A stretch of DNA of 64,000 nt from Pleurodeles waltl (taxonomy: Eukaryota > Chordata > Amphibia > Caudata > Salamandridae): the NCBI RefSeq assembly GCF_031143425.1, contig NC_090445.1, positions 1,578,060,049 through 1,578,124,048 on the forward strand, read 5' to 3'. The notes beneath the pieces are model-generated. The model did no database searches and was not told the DNA's origin. It saw nothing but the letters and a program-made list of their open reading frames with translations. Position 1 is the stretch's first letter. Every line of letters begins with the position of its first letter. A program made the translations under genes and the position numbers. Of the stretch, positions 1 to 11,393 are shown one piece after another.

Positions 1-2224
1 TTTCCAATTGGTGCAGCCATAAAATGTCCCAGGTTGCCAGCACTACATAGGAACTTGAAATTTTAGTTAAGGGGTCTTTAATGCCTAATGAAAATATTTT
101 TTGGGGTCTACCAGTCACAGTTGGGGAATTCCAATGTTCAGCGATATTTTTTGGTCAGTCTAGCTCTCGAATATTACGCTAGGAACTTTAAGCTGCTATA
201 TATTTAGTGTGTTTGAATAAGGTCAATATACTTTAGTGCCACTAGTGGACAAACTTCAAGTATCTGAGTCAATGAGCTTAAAGTGGGCCTTTCTTCTGTG
301 CAGCGCCAAGTGGAGATGGATGTCTATTGTGGCACTGAGCGGTCCCTTAAAAAAAGTTATCATTGATGGTTTAGAATTTATCTGCCCAGCAGGGTCACCG
401 CTCTAGAGATTATTCATCTACACTTTTGACCATTTGTCCTCGTTTGCTGCTTAGGGCTCTCTTGCCAGTTACAGGAACTGTGGTACATTCATGGGCAGGT
501 CTGCAGATGACCTCTTGTAGTTGTCAGATGAGCTCTAATCCTCAGACTACAAGTTAAATCACACTCTTACTGAGAAAAACTGGCTTAATTGAAGGGGAGG
601 GAGTTGTTTGGTGTGAATTGCTTTTTAGATACTATACACTAGGAACAATTCTGTGACAAAATTACTTTGAGTCAACCATACACTACATAACATACACAAC
701 TGTGTCTCAATACACTAAAGTGCTTATCTCGATTTATTTATAGTTTAAAGTGCATTTGGAAAAATTAACAAGAAACAATTCATTTAATCATGTAAACAGT
801 TAACCAATATGTAAAAAGAGGATGACCTTGAGGTCGTTTTTTGAAACTCCATGCTCACTATGAGTGCTAATTTAATTTGGACAAGCCCATTGTTCTATCA
901 CTTGAATCAATTTATCCTAAAAGTTTTTTTAGTCCCATCATATTCAAATATACGTTCCTCTAATGAGTTGGCTTCCAACAATGTGTTGACGTGTTTCAGC
1001 CTAAGGCCTATAAATTCCTTAAAAGACACTCAGGACAAGCGAAGAACCTCTGGTAGATGGCCAGTGGCACGGTTCCAGAACACAGTCAAAGCCTCTGAAT
1101 CGGGTCATAGACCACTGGCTAGATAGGATAACCACAAGGATAAAGTTCATTCAGTGAGAGTGTGCCTCTGCATTGTCCATAAAAATCAAGTAAGTGGGCT
1201 GTATTAAAATCATTCCTATCCCTGTGCATGTGTGAGCTAGGAGACCAGTTCTTTACGGATCAAGTACCTATCTGGAATGACAGACTAACCTCCACTGGCT
1301 ATAGAGGTGCCTGTTTGGGGGTCCTTGTATTAGGCACCTCTTTTGCACAGTAATTAGGGTCCTTGTACGATATCCCAGATTGGCATTTTGAGGTAAGAAA
1401 CACCGATCATCCGTCCTTACGGAAATGGAAGTGTGCTTGGAATCGGGAGAATATCCTACCAGATCAGTAACCGTCTGAGAAGGTGAGTTGGGAGCGAAAA
1501 AAAGGAATTTCTGTTGAGGCATCCCTGGGCACTTGAGCTAGCACTTCTGCATGCCGGCCACACGTGTTAGTTGTTTTGTGGCAGAACAGTGAGGGGATAT
1601 GGCTTTTTGTTCAACTTCCCGAACTCTCTGGCTTACATGAAATCACCTAAGCTTAACCAGTCTAATCCTCAGACAAACAATCTGAGCTGTCAGGCACAGT
1701 AGCCATTTCTATGGTGAATCTCATCATGTTTGGTTCAAGTCTTGGTAGAATGCGTGATTCGCAGCATGGCTTCCCAGAAGTAACGCACTGGTGCCTCATT
1801 CTTAGCAGATACTATACTATTCTAATAAAGAGCATCAGTGGCATGTGTGAGTCTGTTGAAGGCGTAAAGCTACAGCTATGAGAAAAGAGTGAGTCTATTG
1901 AAAGTCTTGAGTCAAGGGAGGAGAAAAATAAGAGATTCTAATGTAGGATATCAGTGAAAAGATTTGGATACTGAGTCTTTTGAAGGATATCTAGCCCAAA
2001 GAGGCAATTGATGTTATTACAAAGACATCCATAAAAAATGTTAAGAACAAGTGAGACTCTACTAAAGTGAGTCATTGAAGACAGGCAGAGGTTAGATGTT
2101 ACTCTTGCACAATATAATTGATAAGGGAGATGGAATACGTTAGAGCCCCTGATGGATATCAACAAATAGGAATGTGGAATGAGTAAGAATTTGGTATTTT
2201 ATCACCCCGTAGGGATGAGTAAGG

Positions 2225-2227
<3 letters not shown>
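1..2227. other. No gene recognised; AT-rich non-coding sequence
   Basis: I see no protein motif, RNA gene or clear transposon end here. All open frames are under 92 codons and look like chance. The part from about 1800 to 2160 has loosely recurring words around GAGTCTATTGAA and may be a very old tandem repeat, but the copies are too eroded to define a period. Confidence 0.5.

Positions 2228-2255
<28 letters not shown>
2228..2255. repeat. (TA)n microsatellite
   Basis: An uninterrupted run of 14 TA units. It is likely length-polymorphic and hard to sequence exactly. Confidence 0.95.
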
Positions 2256-2424
2256 CGAAGTCGATTACGAACTAATATGTTACATGCTATTGATATTTGA
2301 GATCAATGTAGCAGAGGATTCCTAAAGCTATCATGAATGTTTCTGTCCAGTTAGTTTGTAAATGAGTTAGGCCTCAACAGCGTCAGTTAACACTGTGCTA
2401 GTAGTTTCATATGTCAATGAGATG

Positions 2425-2500
2425 TCCAGGGTCGGACTGCACCAGAAAACAGGCCCAGGCAGGGCACCAAAATAATAGTGGCCATCATTTGTGATTAGAA
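2425..2500. mobile_element. Fragment of a hAT-like short element
   Basis: The stretch opens with CCAGGGTCGGACTG, followed by AGGCCCAGGCAGGGCACC. It resembles the terminal part of short non-autonomous hAT-type elements common in amphibian genomes. That resemblance is from memory. No second terminal repeat or 8 bp target-site duplication was found, so this is at best a truncated end abutting the repeat that starts at 2501. Confidence 0.3.
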
Positions 2501-3165
2501 AGCTAAACAAGCATTTGCAATGCAACAGGTCTCGCATTTGCTCATGTTAGAGCTGATAGCGTTGTAAACTCATAACCCGACTTTTCACATATCGGCTAAA
2601 GTGCATTTATGCATGTAACCCGAAAAAGTGCAATTAACTATGTAAAGCGCTCGATTTCTGCCAAGCGAAATCGCGCTAGTAAATTAGAGAAAAAGTATTC
2701 CACGAGCCGGACAGAAAACAGCGAGCCTCGCATGTTTTCTGTACTTGGTCAATGCGCTCGAGGAGGGCTAGCCACCGGAAAAGGCATGACCTATGCATGC
2801 CTTAGACTAAGGAAAGCAAGCAGAATTTAATAGGCAAGCACACGAACCAATGAAAAACACGGACATGACGTCAACAGGGCTCCGAGCCCTTTTCTAAACA
2901 CTAAAGCGTCTCTCTGCGATACGCATGCGCGAGCGCATGCAAAGCAGGCTCGACCCTAATAAAAATGGCCTACGTTTGCAATTTAGGGCACTTTGAATAC
3001 ATTAATACACGCTGTATACCTGTTTTCCAAGTTATAAGGAAACTGCAAGGATTGGAACTTGCCGAAGGCAATGTGTGTTTTATATCCGGAAAATCAACAG
3101 TAAACACCGGCCCAGCAGACCATAAAACAGGCCAGGAAAAGCAAAAACACTGGCCCATACAATGA
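2501..3165 (+). repeat. Promoter-like dispersed repeat, copy 1
   Basis: First of two direct copies of one repeat; the second starts at 3531. Shared landmarks in the same order are AGCTAAACAAGCATTT at the left end, GTTAGAGCT and GTTGTAAACTC, AACCAATGAAA, a TGACGT core, and CAGCAGACCATAAAACA near the right end. Copy 1 carries a CCAAT box at 2847-2851 and a perfect palindromic CRE, TGACGTCA, at 2866-2873. The pair could be two LTRs around a short internal region or simply two tandem insertions. No canonical TG...CA ends are visible, so the class is undecided. Confidence 0.6.
2847..2873 (+). promoter_or_regulatory. CCAAT box plus perfect CRE in repeat copy 1
   Basis: CCAAT at 2847-2851 is followed 14 bases later by TGACGTCA at 2866-2873, the full palindromic cAMP-response element. 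The second repeat copy keeps the CCAAT at 3848-3852 and the TGACGT half at 3867-3872. The spacing is conserved, which suggests part of a promoter in the ancestral element. Present activity is not shown. Confidence 0.4.
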
Positions 3166-3530
3166 CCTAACAAACCAGCCCGTAATGCACTTCCTGATCG
3201 CCCTTTAAGCTAGTCCGTTCGTGGACATGCCCAAGGAAAGACAGAGACAGCAAATCTTGCTTGCCAGTTATTTGAAGAGGGAAGAAATACACAACCAGAA
3301 CCAGAGGACCAGCTGGAGTGATAAATGTGCATATGGTAATGCAGAGAAAAATGTACGCAGAGCAGGACAGAATTGCAGTGAATATGAAAACCACGTCGTA
3401 TGTGTCCAAGCAGAGGGACATTTTTGTGATCAGTTTCTTCAATCAGCATCCTATGGTTTTGGTGGATCATTGATGGTCTCTGTGGGGCACAAAATGCACC
3501 CGGCCAACAAAACAAAAGTGGCTTCCACAT
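3166..3530. other. Spacer between the two repeat copies
   Basis: This 365 bp segment separates the two direct copies. A minus-strand frame of 91 codons from about 3442 to 3167 is rich in hydrophobic residues and could encode a membrane segment, but I recognise no family. Overlapping open frames on both strands argue for chance. It may be the remains of the internal region if the flanking copies are LTRs. Confidence 0.35.
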
Positions 3531-4108
3531 AGCTAAACAAGCATTTACAATGCAATGGGTCTTGCATTTGCTCGAGTTAGAGCTATTAGCGTTGTAAACT
3601 CGTAACCGGACTTTTTACTTGCCACACAAACGGAGCACAATCCCGCTATGTAAAATGCAGCGTGATCACATTGAAATTAAAAATAAAATAAAAAATGAGC
3701 GCAATCGCGCTATGTAAAATCCAGCGCGGAAAATAAAAAGATAAAGTAGTCCAGAATCCAGGCTGAGAACATGGAGCCTCGTATGTCTTCAGTAGTTGCC
3801 CGGTGCACGCGAGGAGGGCTAAACACCTGAAAAGGCAAGGCCATGAACCAATGAAAGTGACAGGCGTGACGTGGGCATGGCTAAAAGCCCAAAGAGAGGT
3901 TACAACAGAGACAGACCGCTTGCGTACTCTACCCTAAAAACACAGTGCCCCACATTTTCAAACCGGAGCCATTTTAAACTTATAACAACGCACTGTATTT
4001 GTTTGTTGCAAGGTATGGGAGACATTGTGCATTTGTGCTTGCTACAGGCAATGTTTGTGTGCTCAGCAGACCATAAAACAATCCCCCAGACAGCCAAAAA
4101 TGAGCTCA
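3531..4108 (+). repeat. Promoter-like dispersed repeat, copy 2
   Basis: Direct copy of the 2501-3165 repeat, starting with AGCTAAACAAGCATTTACAATG and sharing the same ordered landmarks through CAGCAGACCATAAAACAAT. It has an extra AT-rich insertion around 3670-3740, in which GCGCAATCGCGCTATG-like words recur, and it lacks part of the middle of copy 1. CCAAT is at 3848-3852 and TGACGT at 3867-3872. The copies are clearly related but visibly diverged. Confidence 0.6.
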
Positions 4109-4619
4109 CGCACTGACATGTCAGACCAGTCCTTCTGGCTCAGCCAGATTTCCCTATCGGCCAGTCTGACAGTGGCCTTGGGCACAGATTTGGGACTAGA
4201 TATAAGCAGAGGCAAGCATTACCCTACTGGCACAGCAATCTGGAATTATCAGCTTCAAAGAATCTGAAGAAGGAGGAAATAGAATGTGACTGGAAAGGTC
4301 AATAACGATTATCTTATAAGTAGAAAGAAAAGACACTGATAATAACATGAACACTGGAACATCAAATAAGATTTGTGTTTAGAGGCAAACAGGTCCAGGT
4401 GCATTTGTGGGATCAAGGACTGGTGATCAGTCTACAAAAATCAATGATGACTAGAAATGCGACCCCAAAAATGAGAAGCTAGCACTGCTGAACCATGGGT
4501 TGAAAATTATTTTGTATGCATGAAGGGGTTCTGCGATGTTTCCCTTTGGATAGAGGGCATAGTTGCACATCACACTGGTTGGCGTGTAGAAGCAGAAGAA
4601 GCTTTTGCTTTTGAACTTG

Positions 4620-5490
4620 TTAATGCAAATAGCCCTGCCAATTGTAGGTATGTAAGGTTCTAGGACTGTTCCTTTGATTCATTGAAGTATCCTTGGGTTC
4701 GGTGGATACAGAGAATAATCAGGCTCTCGCTTTTTTTTCGTACAGGGATTGTTGTTGTTGTTGCAGAGGATTCTGGGACTGCTGGTGTACTGATTGTGAG
4801 GCCCTCAGAGGCCGTTTGCATTGTCAATGTAAGAGACTCTAGGGTGGGTTGTTTTGGGAATGAGGATGGTATCTGGATTGCTGGATTAGTAGTTACAAGC
4901 GACTCTGGAAGAGTGGCATGTTAAGTAAAATAGGCCACGGCATGATGAAACGAAGGCTGTGAGACATTGGCTTTGTGGATCTGGTGGGTTTTATGAAATT
5001 CATGAATGTTCTGGTCTGGTTTGCCTAGTGTAGATAGAAGGTTCTGGGACATTGGCGTAATGGATACAGCGTCCTCTGGGGCATTTTGGCATAGTGCATA
5101 TTGAGGTCTCTTGGACATTGTTTGGCTCAAAATAACCTATCCCAGCCTGTGGGCCTAGTGCATAAAAAGAGTCCTGTGATTGTGTTTTTTTAATGAATAT
5201 AGAGGTATCCTGATTGCATAGCATAGAAAATACAGTCAGACAGAGGTCTATGTGATTTCCTTTTTTTTTTTTTTTTTTTTTTTGGGGGGGGGGAAGCAAT
5301 TGTTGGCTTCATTTACTGGTGTAAACATTGTGCACTCAATAACGAATCGATGGTGCAGTGAACTCTGCGACATTGACTTTGTCGATGCAGTTGAACATGG
5401 CATATTGACTTGTGTAAAACACAAAGCTCTAGTCCTGTTGTACTACTGAATACTGGGGCTTTGGAACATCGTTTTAATAGACACAGATTT
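4620..5490. repeat. Degenerate tandem (minisatellite-like) stretch
   Basis: Words of the type TTCTGGGACATTGG, TCTGTGACATTG, GGCATAGTGCAT and GTCCTCTGGG recur every few tens of bases. This suggests an eroded tandem array with a unit of roughly 45-60 bp. The copies are too diverged to align by eye with confidence. The array contains the T23-G10 tract at 5261-5293. The bases from 4109 to 4619 to its left show nothing I can name. Confidence 0.35.
5261..5293. repeat. T23 tract joined directly to G10 tract
   Basis: Twenty-three T bases at 5261-5283 are followed without a break by ten G bases at 5284-5293. No transposon coding sequence adjoins it, so it is not obviously a retroposon tail. Exact lengths are likely unreliable in the assembly. 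Confidence 0.9.
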
Positions 5491-5493
5491 ATC

Positions 5494-5783
5494 TGTGTCA
5501 ATGGCTTTATGAAAGTAAGGGAATCTAAGTGTGAACATGTCAGTAAGAGCTGTATTAAAGGGGGGCAAGGCTGCAGGGGAAGCAGGTCTGCTGAGGTGGA
5601 GCTTGCCACATAAACTCACACATTCAGCATTGCTCAACTGGCTCAGAATGATCCCCTTTCATTTATTTATATAGGTGGCTGTGCATGACCTCACGGTGAG
5701 TGTGCAATCATGATACTTGGCTACTTAATGGCTGGATGGCACATCACATCCCTTCACAACTTAGAACTTGACCTTCAACTGCC
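5494..5783. other. No gene recognised
   Basis: I see no gene, repeat or transposon end. It separates the T/G tract from the Gypsy remnant. Confidence 0.5.
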
Positions 5784-7065
5784 TTACAAGTGAAAAATGT
5801 TTATAGTCACCACATAGTCCTTGACCCTCTGGTTGTGCATGGTATACTGCTGGCTTCCTTGAGCAAGGGTGTCCTTTGCTGGGCTCTCTGGTTCTTGGCT
5901 CATGGATCTTGTGGCTGTGATCTCACATTCTGGGAACCCAGACGGGTTACCTGTGGGGACAGTGTTGGGTCCCATGCTTTCCACTTGTCTACTGGAGTGT
6001 TCTCCTGGTGCTGGTCCTCCATGAGAGGTGAGGTCTAGGTGTTTTTATCTTTTTGAACAGTGGCTTGTTCCATGTCACTGTCTCTAGACCACTTTTGGCA
6101 ATAACTATGGTGTCTTTGCAACTACCACTGTCCCACTGGCCTTTATTCATAAGAAGTGAGGATTTTCTGTCCTGGATGTCGACTGCAAATCAGGACCATC
6201 TCTTCTTTCTGGATTGAGAGCAGTGTGGTTGTCTTTTTTCATTGGTGCAATTCTTCGTGTTCCATTTCCTCTTTTGACATGCTTTGGCATCTAGAGGAGT
6301 GTTGACTTACTTGGCCTCTGTTGGGGAGGTGTTTTTGTGGGATCTCCCGAACTGCAGGATCACCGGTGTCCATAGCGTCATGCATTTGGGGATATTACGG
6401 TGTACTCTGAGAAGGTTGATTATAGCTAGTTCCATATCCTCTTGTTTCTCACTTACGCAAAGGACCTTTGCTTAAGGTTCTTATGAAACTCTGTATTTCC
6501 TAGTTCACTTGAGAACAGTGGGATGTGATCTTCTTTGGAAGGGTTCCTGGCTCTGGAGTTAGCTTTAAAATCACTATCATGATTTGGTATCCTTTTATGT
6601 CTTTTGACATCTGCTAGTGTGCCGAATGTCTCAGTCTACTTCTCCAGCTTGAGCTTCTCTCACTCTAAGGCTGTTGAGGTGACAACATCTTCTGCGCAGT
6701 ACTTTAAGCAGGAGTCCATCACAACTAGTAGCTCCCTTCCATTTCAGAGCGCTGAGAAATGTATGTTGACTTTACACAATGCCTGCTCACATCGGTCTTC
6801 TATCATGATTGGGGCGTTGAGGTGGCACAGTTGTCATGCTTGTGTTAGGATCTGGATCAGATTTTTGAAAAATTCACTCTGGGCCTGGTGTAGAGCGAGT
6901 CTGTAGCTGGATAGTTTACTCTGCGTGGAGTGAAATGTTGTATGAATCTCTACAGTTGTCTTAGCAAATATCAAGATGCCATCACTTATGTTGAGGACAC
7001 CGTCAAGTCTTGATAGGGTTTCATTGTCCTACAGGGATGGTGGTGCAGCACATCCCGCAATGATC
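5784..7065 (-). pseudogene. Decayed Ty3/Gypsy pol (RT fused to integrase, RNase H missing)
   Basis: Read on the minus strand in several broken frames. At 6960-7026 there is a reverse transcriptase palm strand with GVLNISDGILIFAKT; family members have two aspartates where this has Asp-Gly, so the catalytic site is lost. Near 6866-6912 follows a segment matching the region before the conserved KCEF (LALHQAQSEFFK). Only about 100 bases later the integrase core begins: ELLVVMD near 6735, EDVVTST near 6700 and FGTLADVK at 6601-6627. The integrase C-terminal part has VHRNIP and TPVILQFGR at 6333-6425. A C-terminal tail ending RVKDYV lies at 5790-5985. The RNase H domain and most of the RT connection are absent. 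The order and motifs fit vertebrate Gypsy elements with GIN-like integrase. Several stops and frame changes make it non-functional. Confidence 0.7.
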
Positions 7066-8215
7066 TGTGTCAAATGACGACGAGGCGGCTTAGCCGTGCG
7101 CAGCTAATGAAGTATTGAAGCAGACAGGGAGGAATGCTGATTCCTCTTCTACAGGTTATTGCAGGAATCATATATATAGTGTACAAGCAAGGGCTGCTGA
7201 ATGTTTGCATCCGGTGGTAGGCATGTTACTTAGGTCTGTCCTCGTCGCCAGAGTAGTTGCATCTGGCAAGACCCAACAGGAAATTAATCTGCTGGTGGGG
7301 GATTCGCTGCTTTAACAGAAGCACAGGTCATTGATTGAGTGTCAGAAATGGCCGTGAGCGATCATCTCTGATTTATTTATACTTTTGACCATGCCCGGCC
7401 TTGAGGTGCATCAGGAGTGCGTCGCTCAGCTGCATAATGGCCGGGTGTTACACTGCACTGGTCATTTTCTTTCAGTTTTCTGATATATTATTTGAGAGTT
7501 TCTGTTTTCCCAATAAAAGAGCACGTGTATTTGGGCGTTATGAGCAGGATTAAATGTATGGCGCCTCGTCTCTATAAGAAAGAGAAGAAGCTGTTGGTCC
7601 TGCCTCTCTTCACCCACCACTAAGAATCCTTCCTCACAGTGGTTAATTTGAGCCATTTCCTGCGGGCAGGTCACCAGCTCTCAGCTTTGGGAACCAACAC
7701 TTACTTTTCCTCAAGAAGCTTCGCCCCAGAGCAAGAGAGAGCAAACCAGAAAACGTGGAAAGGAGGAGGAAAATAAAGATGGAAAACCAGTGTCAAAGGG
7801 ATGAAAAGAACATACAAGAATGAAATAAAGAGGCAGGAATAGTATAGTGGTGGAAGAAAGAGACATACATGGGAATCAAGACTGTTAAGCTATGGCATTC
7901 TGCAATCCAGACATTTTCCAGCCCTGGAAGTATCTTCTGAGAGATACTTTGGGCGCTGGCATCTACTATTTTAGAAATTAAGCATTGCTTCCTCAGTTGT
8001 TATACATACATGGTCCCGTCTTACGTCGTGTCCCTACATGGTTTTTCTCTTCCCTACCCATGGTCAATGATGGGATTTGTTGTTGGACTACCTCTTCTGT
8101 GAGGCCTTTCCCTCATTATAGGGCTCCTCCATTTGGTAGTCCCATTCACTTTGTGACTTCGGATACCTCCCTTGATATTCTTGTAGTTTACTGGTGTTCA
8201 TTTGGGCATTACAGT
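7066..8215. other. No gene recognised
   Basis: I see only short chance frames here. The left part could hold further decayed Gypsy RT sequence upstream of 7065 on the minus strand, but no motif is readable. A purine-rich stretch lies at 7725-7870. Confidence 0.45.
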
Positions 8216-8765
8216 GCTATAGTAAGCGAGCTCTCTGCACCTCCAATCGAGCTCATTCTGCTGTTCAACCAAGCTTACTCTGTCACTGGATCTAAGCTCA
8301 TTCCACCTTTGAAACTGCCCCGTACCCTAGCTCTCCCTTCCACAATAACTCGGCTCTTCCTGCCACGGTAACACAACTCTTGTTGCTACAGTATCACACC
8401 TCTCCCTACCGCAGTAACACACATCTTACTACCGCAGTAACCCAGCTCTCCCTGCTACAACAGCACAGCTTTTGCTATTACCTAAACACATCACTCTGTC
8501 ATAGTGACACACCTCTCCATCCCACAGTAATGCAGCTCTCTTTGCCATAGCTCTCCCTGCCACACCAGCACTGCTTTCCCTCACACATGAACACAGTGCT
8601 CCCTGCCACAGTACCACTGCTCTCCCTGCCACAGTGACACAACTCCCCTAACCACAGCTTTCCCTGCCACAGTAACTCAAATCTCCTTGCGTCAGTTCTC
8701 CCTACCATAGTAACACAGCTCTCCCTGCCACATTTCCCTCCTCTAAGCTGTCCCTGCCGAAGCTT
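8216..8765. repeat. Minisatellite, about 25-30 bp unit
   Basis: The words AACACAGCTCTCCCTGCCAC and CACAGTAACACAGC recur at about 25-30 bp spacing with substitutions and dropped bases. The clearest copies lie between 8320 and 8740. Open frames on both strands through this region simply reflect the repeat. Confidence 0.8.
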
Positions 8766-9042
8766 TGCTTTCAAAAAGACCGTCCACAGTCTTAAATTGT
8801 AGTCTGTTGTCCATATTTTACAAAAGTTCCTAATAGTTTTCAGTCTAGAACCGGCTTATGTTAAGCCGTCCATAGTAGCTATGTATGGATTCCTTATACC
8901 CAGCACAATATATAACATTTTTCAGAGTCCAGAAACACATTCTGTGATATTGATCACTCCACATTTTGACTCTCAATCATAACACAATACCCAATGCTTA
9001 TGTCTGCCCTTATTAATAGCCACAGTACAATGCGTCACTCAC

Positions 9043-9248
9043 TTCCGTGTGTATGCTTGGCTAAGGATGGCCACCAAAATCTTTCCGTATCCTTCCTGAT
9101 CATTTCGGATCTGTAGAAGAATATGACAAAATATATCCATAATCTCACTCCCTTTTAAAGTGTGTAGGAAAGTTAATTCCTCCGGAGGGCCAGAGCCACA
9201 GTCCTGATCCATTTTTCTCTCATCTAAACTGGCAAGATGCCCATGGAA
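9043..9248 (-). CDS. Candidate internal exon of an unidentified host gene
   Basis: On the minus strand a pyrimidine-rich tract (TTTTCCTGTCTCCTTC) ends in AAAAG at 9249-9250, a good splice acceptor. A frame then stays open for 68 codons plus 2 bases and meets GTGAGT at 9037-9042, a consensus splice donor. The 206 bp size is typical of a vertebrate internal exon. The predicted segment includes MDQDCGSGPPEE and an amphipathic stretch IMDIFCHILLQIRNDQ followed by GYGKILVAILSQAYTR, which looks helical. The frame is open upstream to about 9353, so the true acceptor could lie further out. I do not recognise the protein, and no partner exon was identified in the window. It could also be an unusual transposon fragment or chance. 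Confidence 0.35.
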
Positions 9249-9854
9249 CTTTTGAAGGAGACAGGAAAAGCTGCTTGAGTTCCTGCCTGACCTGATCTCT
9301 TCCGATGTGCAGAAAGTGATCACTTGCAACTGGAAGGTACTTTGCCAGTCCACCCAACCCCCACCTTCTCTTTGTCTGCCTAGTGCTCTGGATCATGACG
9401 GAAAATGTCGACGGTGCACCAAGACTTTAGAAACAGATGAACGGATTGTGCTTCAAAAGGAGGAAGTGTGATCACAATCAAATTAAAAACCTGCTGCACC
9501 CTGAACAAAGCCTGATGTAGTAAACTCCTAGAGTGCATGCAAACTTTGGCTCAGGCAATCTGCAGTCTGCCCGCTAGTATTTGATGAACCACCAGGGTCA
9601 AAACACAAAAGCAGGTACAAGGGAATTCAGGGTACTGAGGTCTAAAATGTCACAAGTCTAAATTCCCAGCCATGGTTGAGCACAATGGAATGAGAAAGTA
9701 AGTAATGACGAAGTTTTCATCGTGGGATTACCCCTATATGAGGCACCATATATAATAATGCAACACAATTTTATGCTTTATAAAAGTACTATGGACTTAT
9801 TTAGATATCTTTTTCTATGTTACCATTAAGCTGTCTGATGTCAGAGACCTACTA
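9249..9854. other. No gene recognised apart from possible upstream exon extension
   Basis: The minus-strand frame of the candidate exon continues to about 9353. The rest shows nothing nameable. Confidence 0.45.
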
Positions 9855-9960
9855 GCAGTGGTTCCCAAACTGTGACCTTTGTGCGCATCAGTCTGTGGCG
9901 CCCCTGACAAGTTTTGCTGGCGCTCCAGGGTGCCACGGTGCACAGTTTTGGGAACCACTG
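9855..9960. mobile_element. hAT (Charlie-type) MITE, 106 bp
   Basis: The left end CAGTGGTTCCCAAACTGTG and the right end CACAGTTTTGGGAACCACTG are long terminal inverted repeats of the hAT-Charlie type. Flanks ACCTACTA (9847-9854) and ACCTATTA (9961-9968) match at 7 of 8 positions, as expected for a hAT 8 bp target-site duplication. With only about 105 bp between flanks it has no coding capacity and would have needed a transposase in trans. Confidence 0.88.
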
Positions 9961-9968
9961 ACCTATTA

Positions 9969-11040
9969 CCAACAATACCAATATTTACATTGAGCTTTCG
10001 ATCAGCACATTGCTTACCTTTAATTGACTTTCTTATCAATATAATTTGCTTTCTTCTTATTCAATAGTCTTCCTTCCTGTTTATATGTTTGATGCTACTT
10101 TACCATCCTTTCAATTAGATCACTGGTATACTTCCACTGCTTAAATTCAGTGGACTACTTTTTTACCACTCCATGCTCGTCAGCACTTGTATCATCCCCC
10201 CCACCTGCTTCCATTTGCACCCCCTCCCCATATTTATCTTTTCTTTAAAAAAAAAACGTAATTGAAGGGCCAGACATCTACAATTGGCTGCCAGGCTGCT
10301 CATTGCGAAAAAAATGTGCTTTGACGTTCTTTTTATATTTATTTTAATTTACTGCACCAAGATGGAAATCCACTCTCTTGGAATGCTAAATTAAAACTTT
10401 AAACAAAATGGTTATTGAGTTATGACTCATACAAATGTACGCTTGATAACACATGCATGCATATGCATCATTCTATTGTTTTTGTGCTGATGCTGCAATG
10501 CATCAAGAAATAAATATTTTGTATTCGTTATTGCTGATGCTGTACTTGAATTAAATGACGATGCATGCGAATAATTGGGTTAAACGTGGGTATCAGATTA
10601 AAAACTTGTCTCCCAAGCAATTCTGATCAAATGTCACTGTGGGTAGTCTGCAGAGCCCTCAAATCTTCGACACCTTGCTATTTTGCTGTGAAGTTTGACT
10701 TAGGTGAGCAGACAAAGGGGTCAGTCAGCGTGAACGAGCAAGAACTCTTTTTGTAATCCTTGCAGGAAATGGTTGGTCCAGGGAGAGCAGAACGCATTGC
10801 ATGATGTGCCGAATGTTCCTTATGAGTCGTGACCCTTTACATTTTTGAGGGCCTTGAGGATCTGAGGAAGCTGATTCGATTAAAGAGGCTTCGGATCATT
10901 TAAGAACAGTGTGAAATACTGGCAGGAATTACATTTTTTGTTAGAAAAAAACTCATCATACTACCGAAATTTAAAATGAAACAAAATAATGTTATTTATC
11001 TTAGTAACTGAATCGGAATTCAGCAAACTTCAGTGGACTG
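9969..11040. other. No gene recognised
   Basis: AT-rich sequence with short A and C tracts near 10195-10258. No motif, RNA gene or repeat boundary was found. Confidence 0.45.
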
Positions 11041-11393
11041 CAGTGCTTAACTTGTAAAAATGTAAGTGCCAGGTATCCTCTAGGGAAGCCTCTACAGCCC
11101 GCACCACCCATTGCCCCTGATAACGCTGCCCATGACAATATAAATATAACTAATAACCATCACACGCCTACAGGTGTAAATTCAGCCTATTCTAGACCAT
11201 CCAAAGCTATTTTAATGGTGTGAGCTGCAGGTGATGTTCTTTGTTAATGTATATTGACGTATTAAACCCTGTTGTGTTAATCTCAGAATTAAAACCGACA
11301 GCCCCACCATGTCCTGAACTGTCACTAGAGTCGCTGCTGACAATTAAGTTCTGGTGCCAGGCACCGGAAACCACCAGCTCAAATTAAGCACTG
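11041..11393. mobile_element. hAT-like MITE, 353 bp
   Basis: Ends are CAGTGCTTAACTTG and CAAATTAAGCACTG, 14 bp terminal inverted repeats with one mismatch. Flanks read CAGTGGACTG on the left and CAGTGGAGTG on the right, a direct repeat with 9 of 10 matching, slightly longer than the 8 bp expected for hAT. There is no transposase. A related copy lies at 51690-51959 and shares the right-end block CACCAGAAACCACCAGCTCG and the word TTAATGTATATTGA. Confidence 0.8.

Noticed and set aside
3167..3532. Possible membrane-protein exon on the minus strand
   Set aside because: Hydrophobic but without a recognisable family. Long frames exist on both strands, and it lies between two repeat copies.
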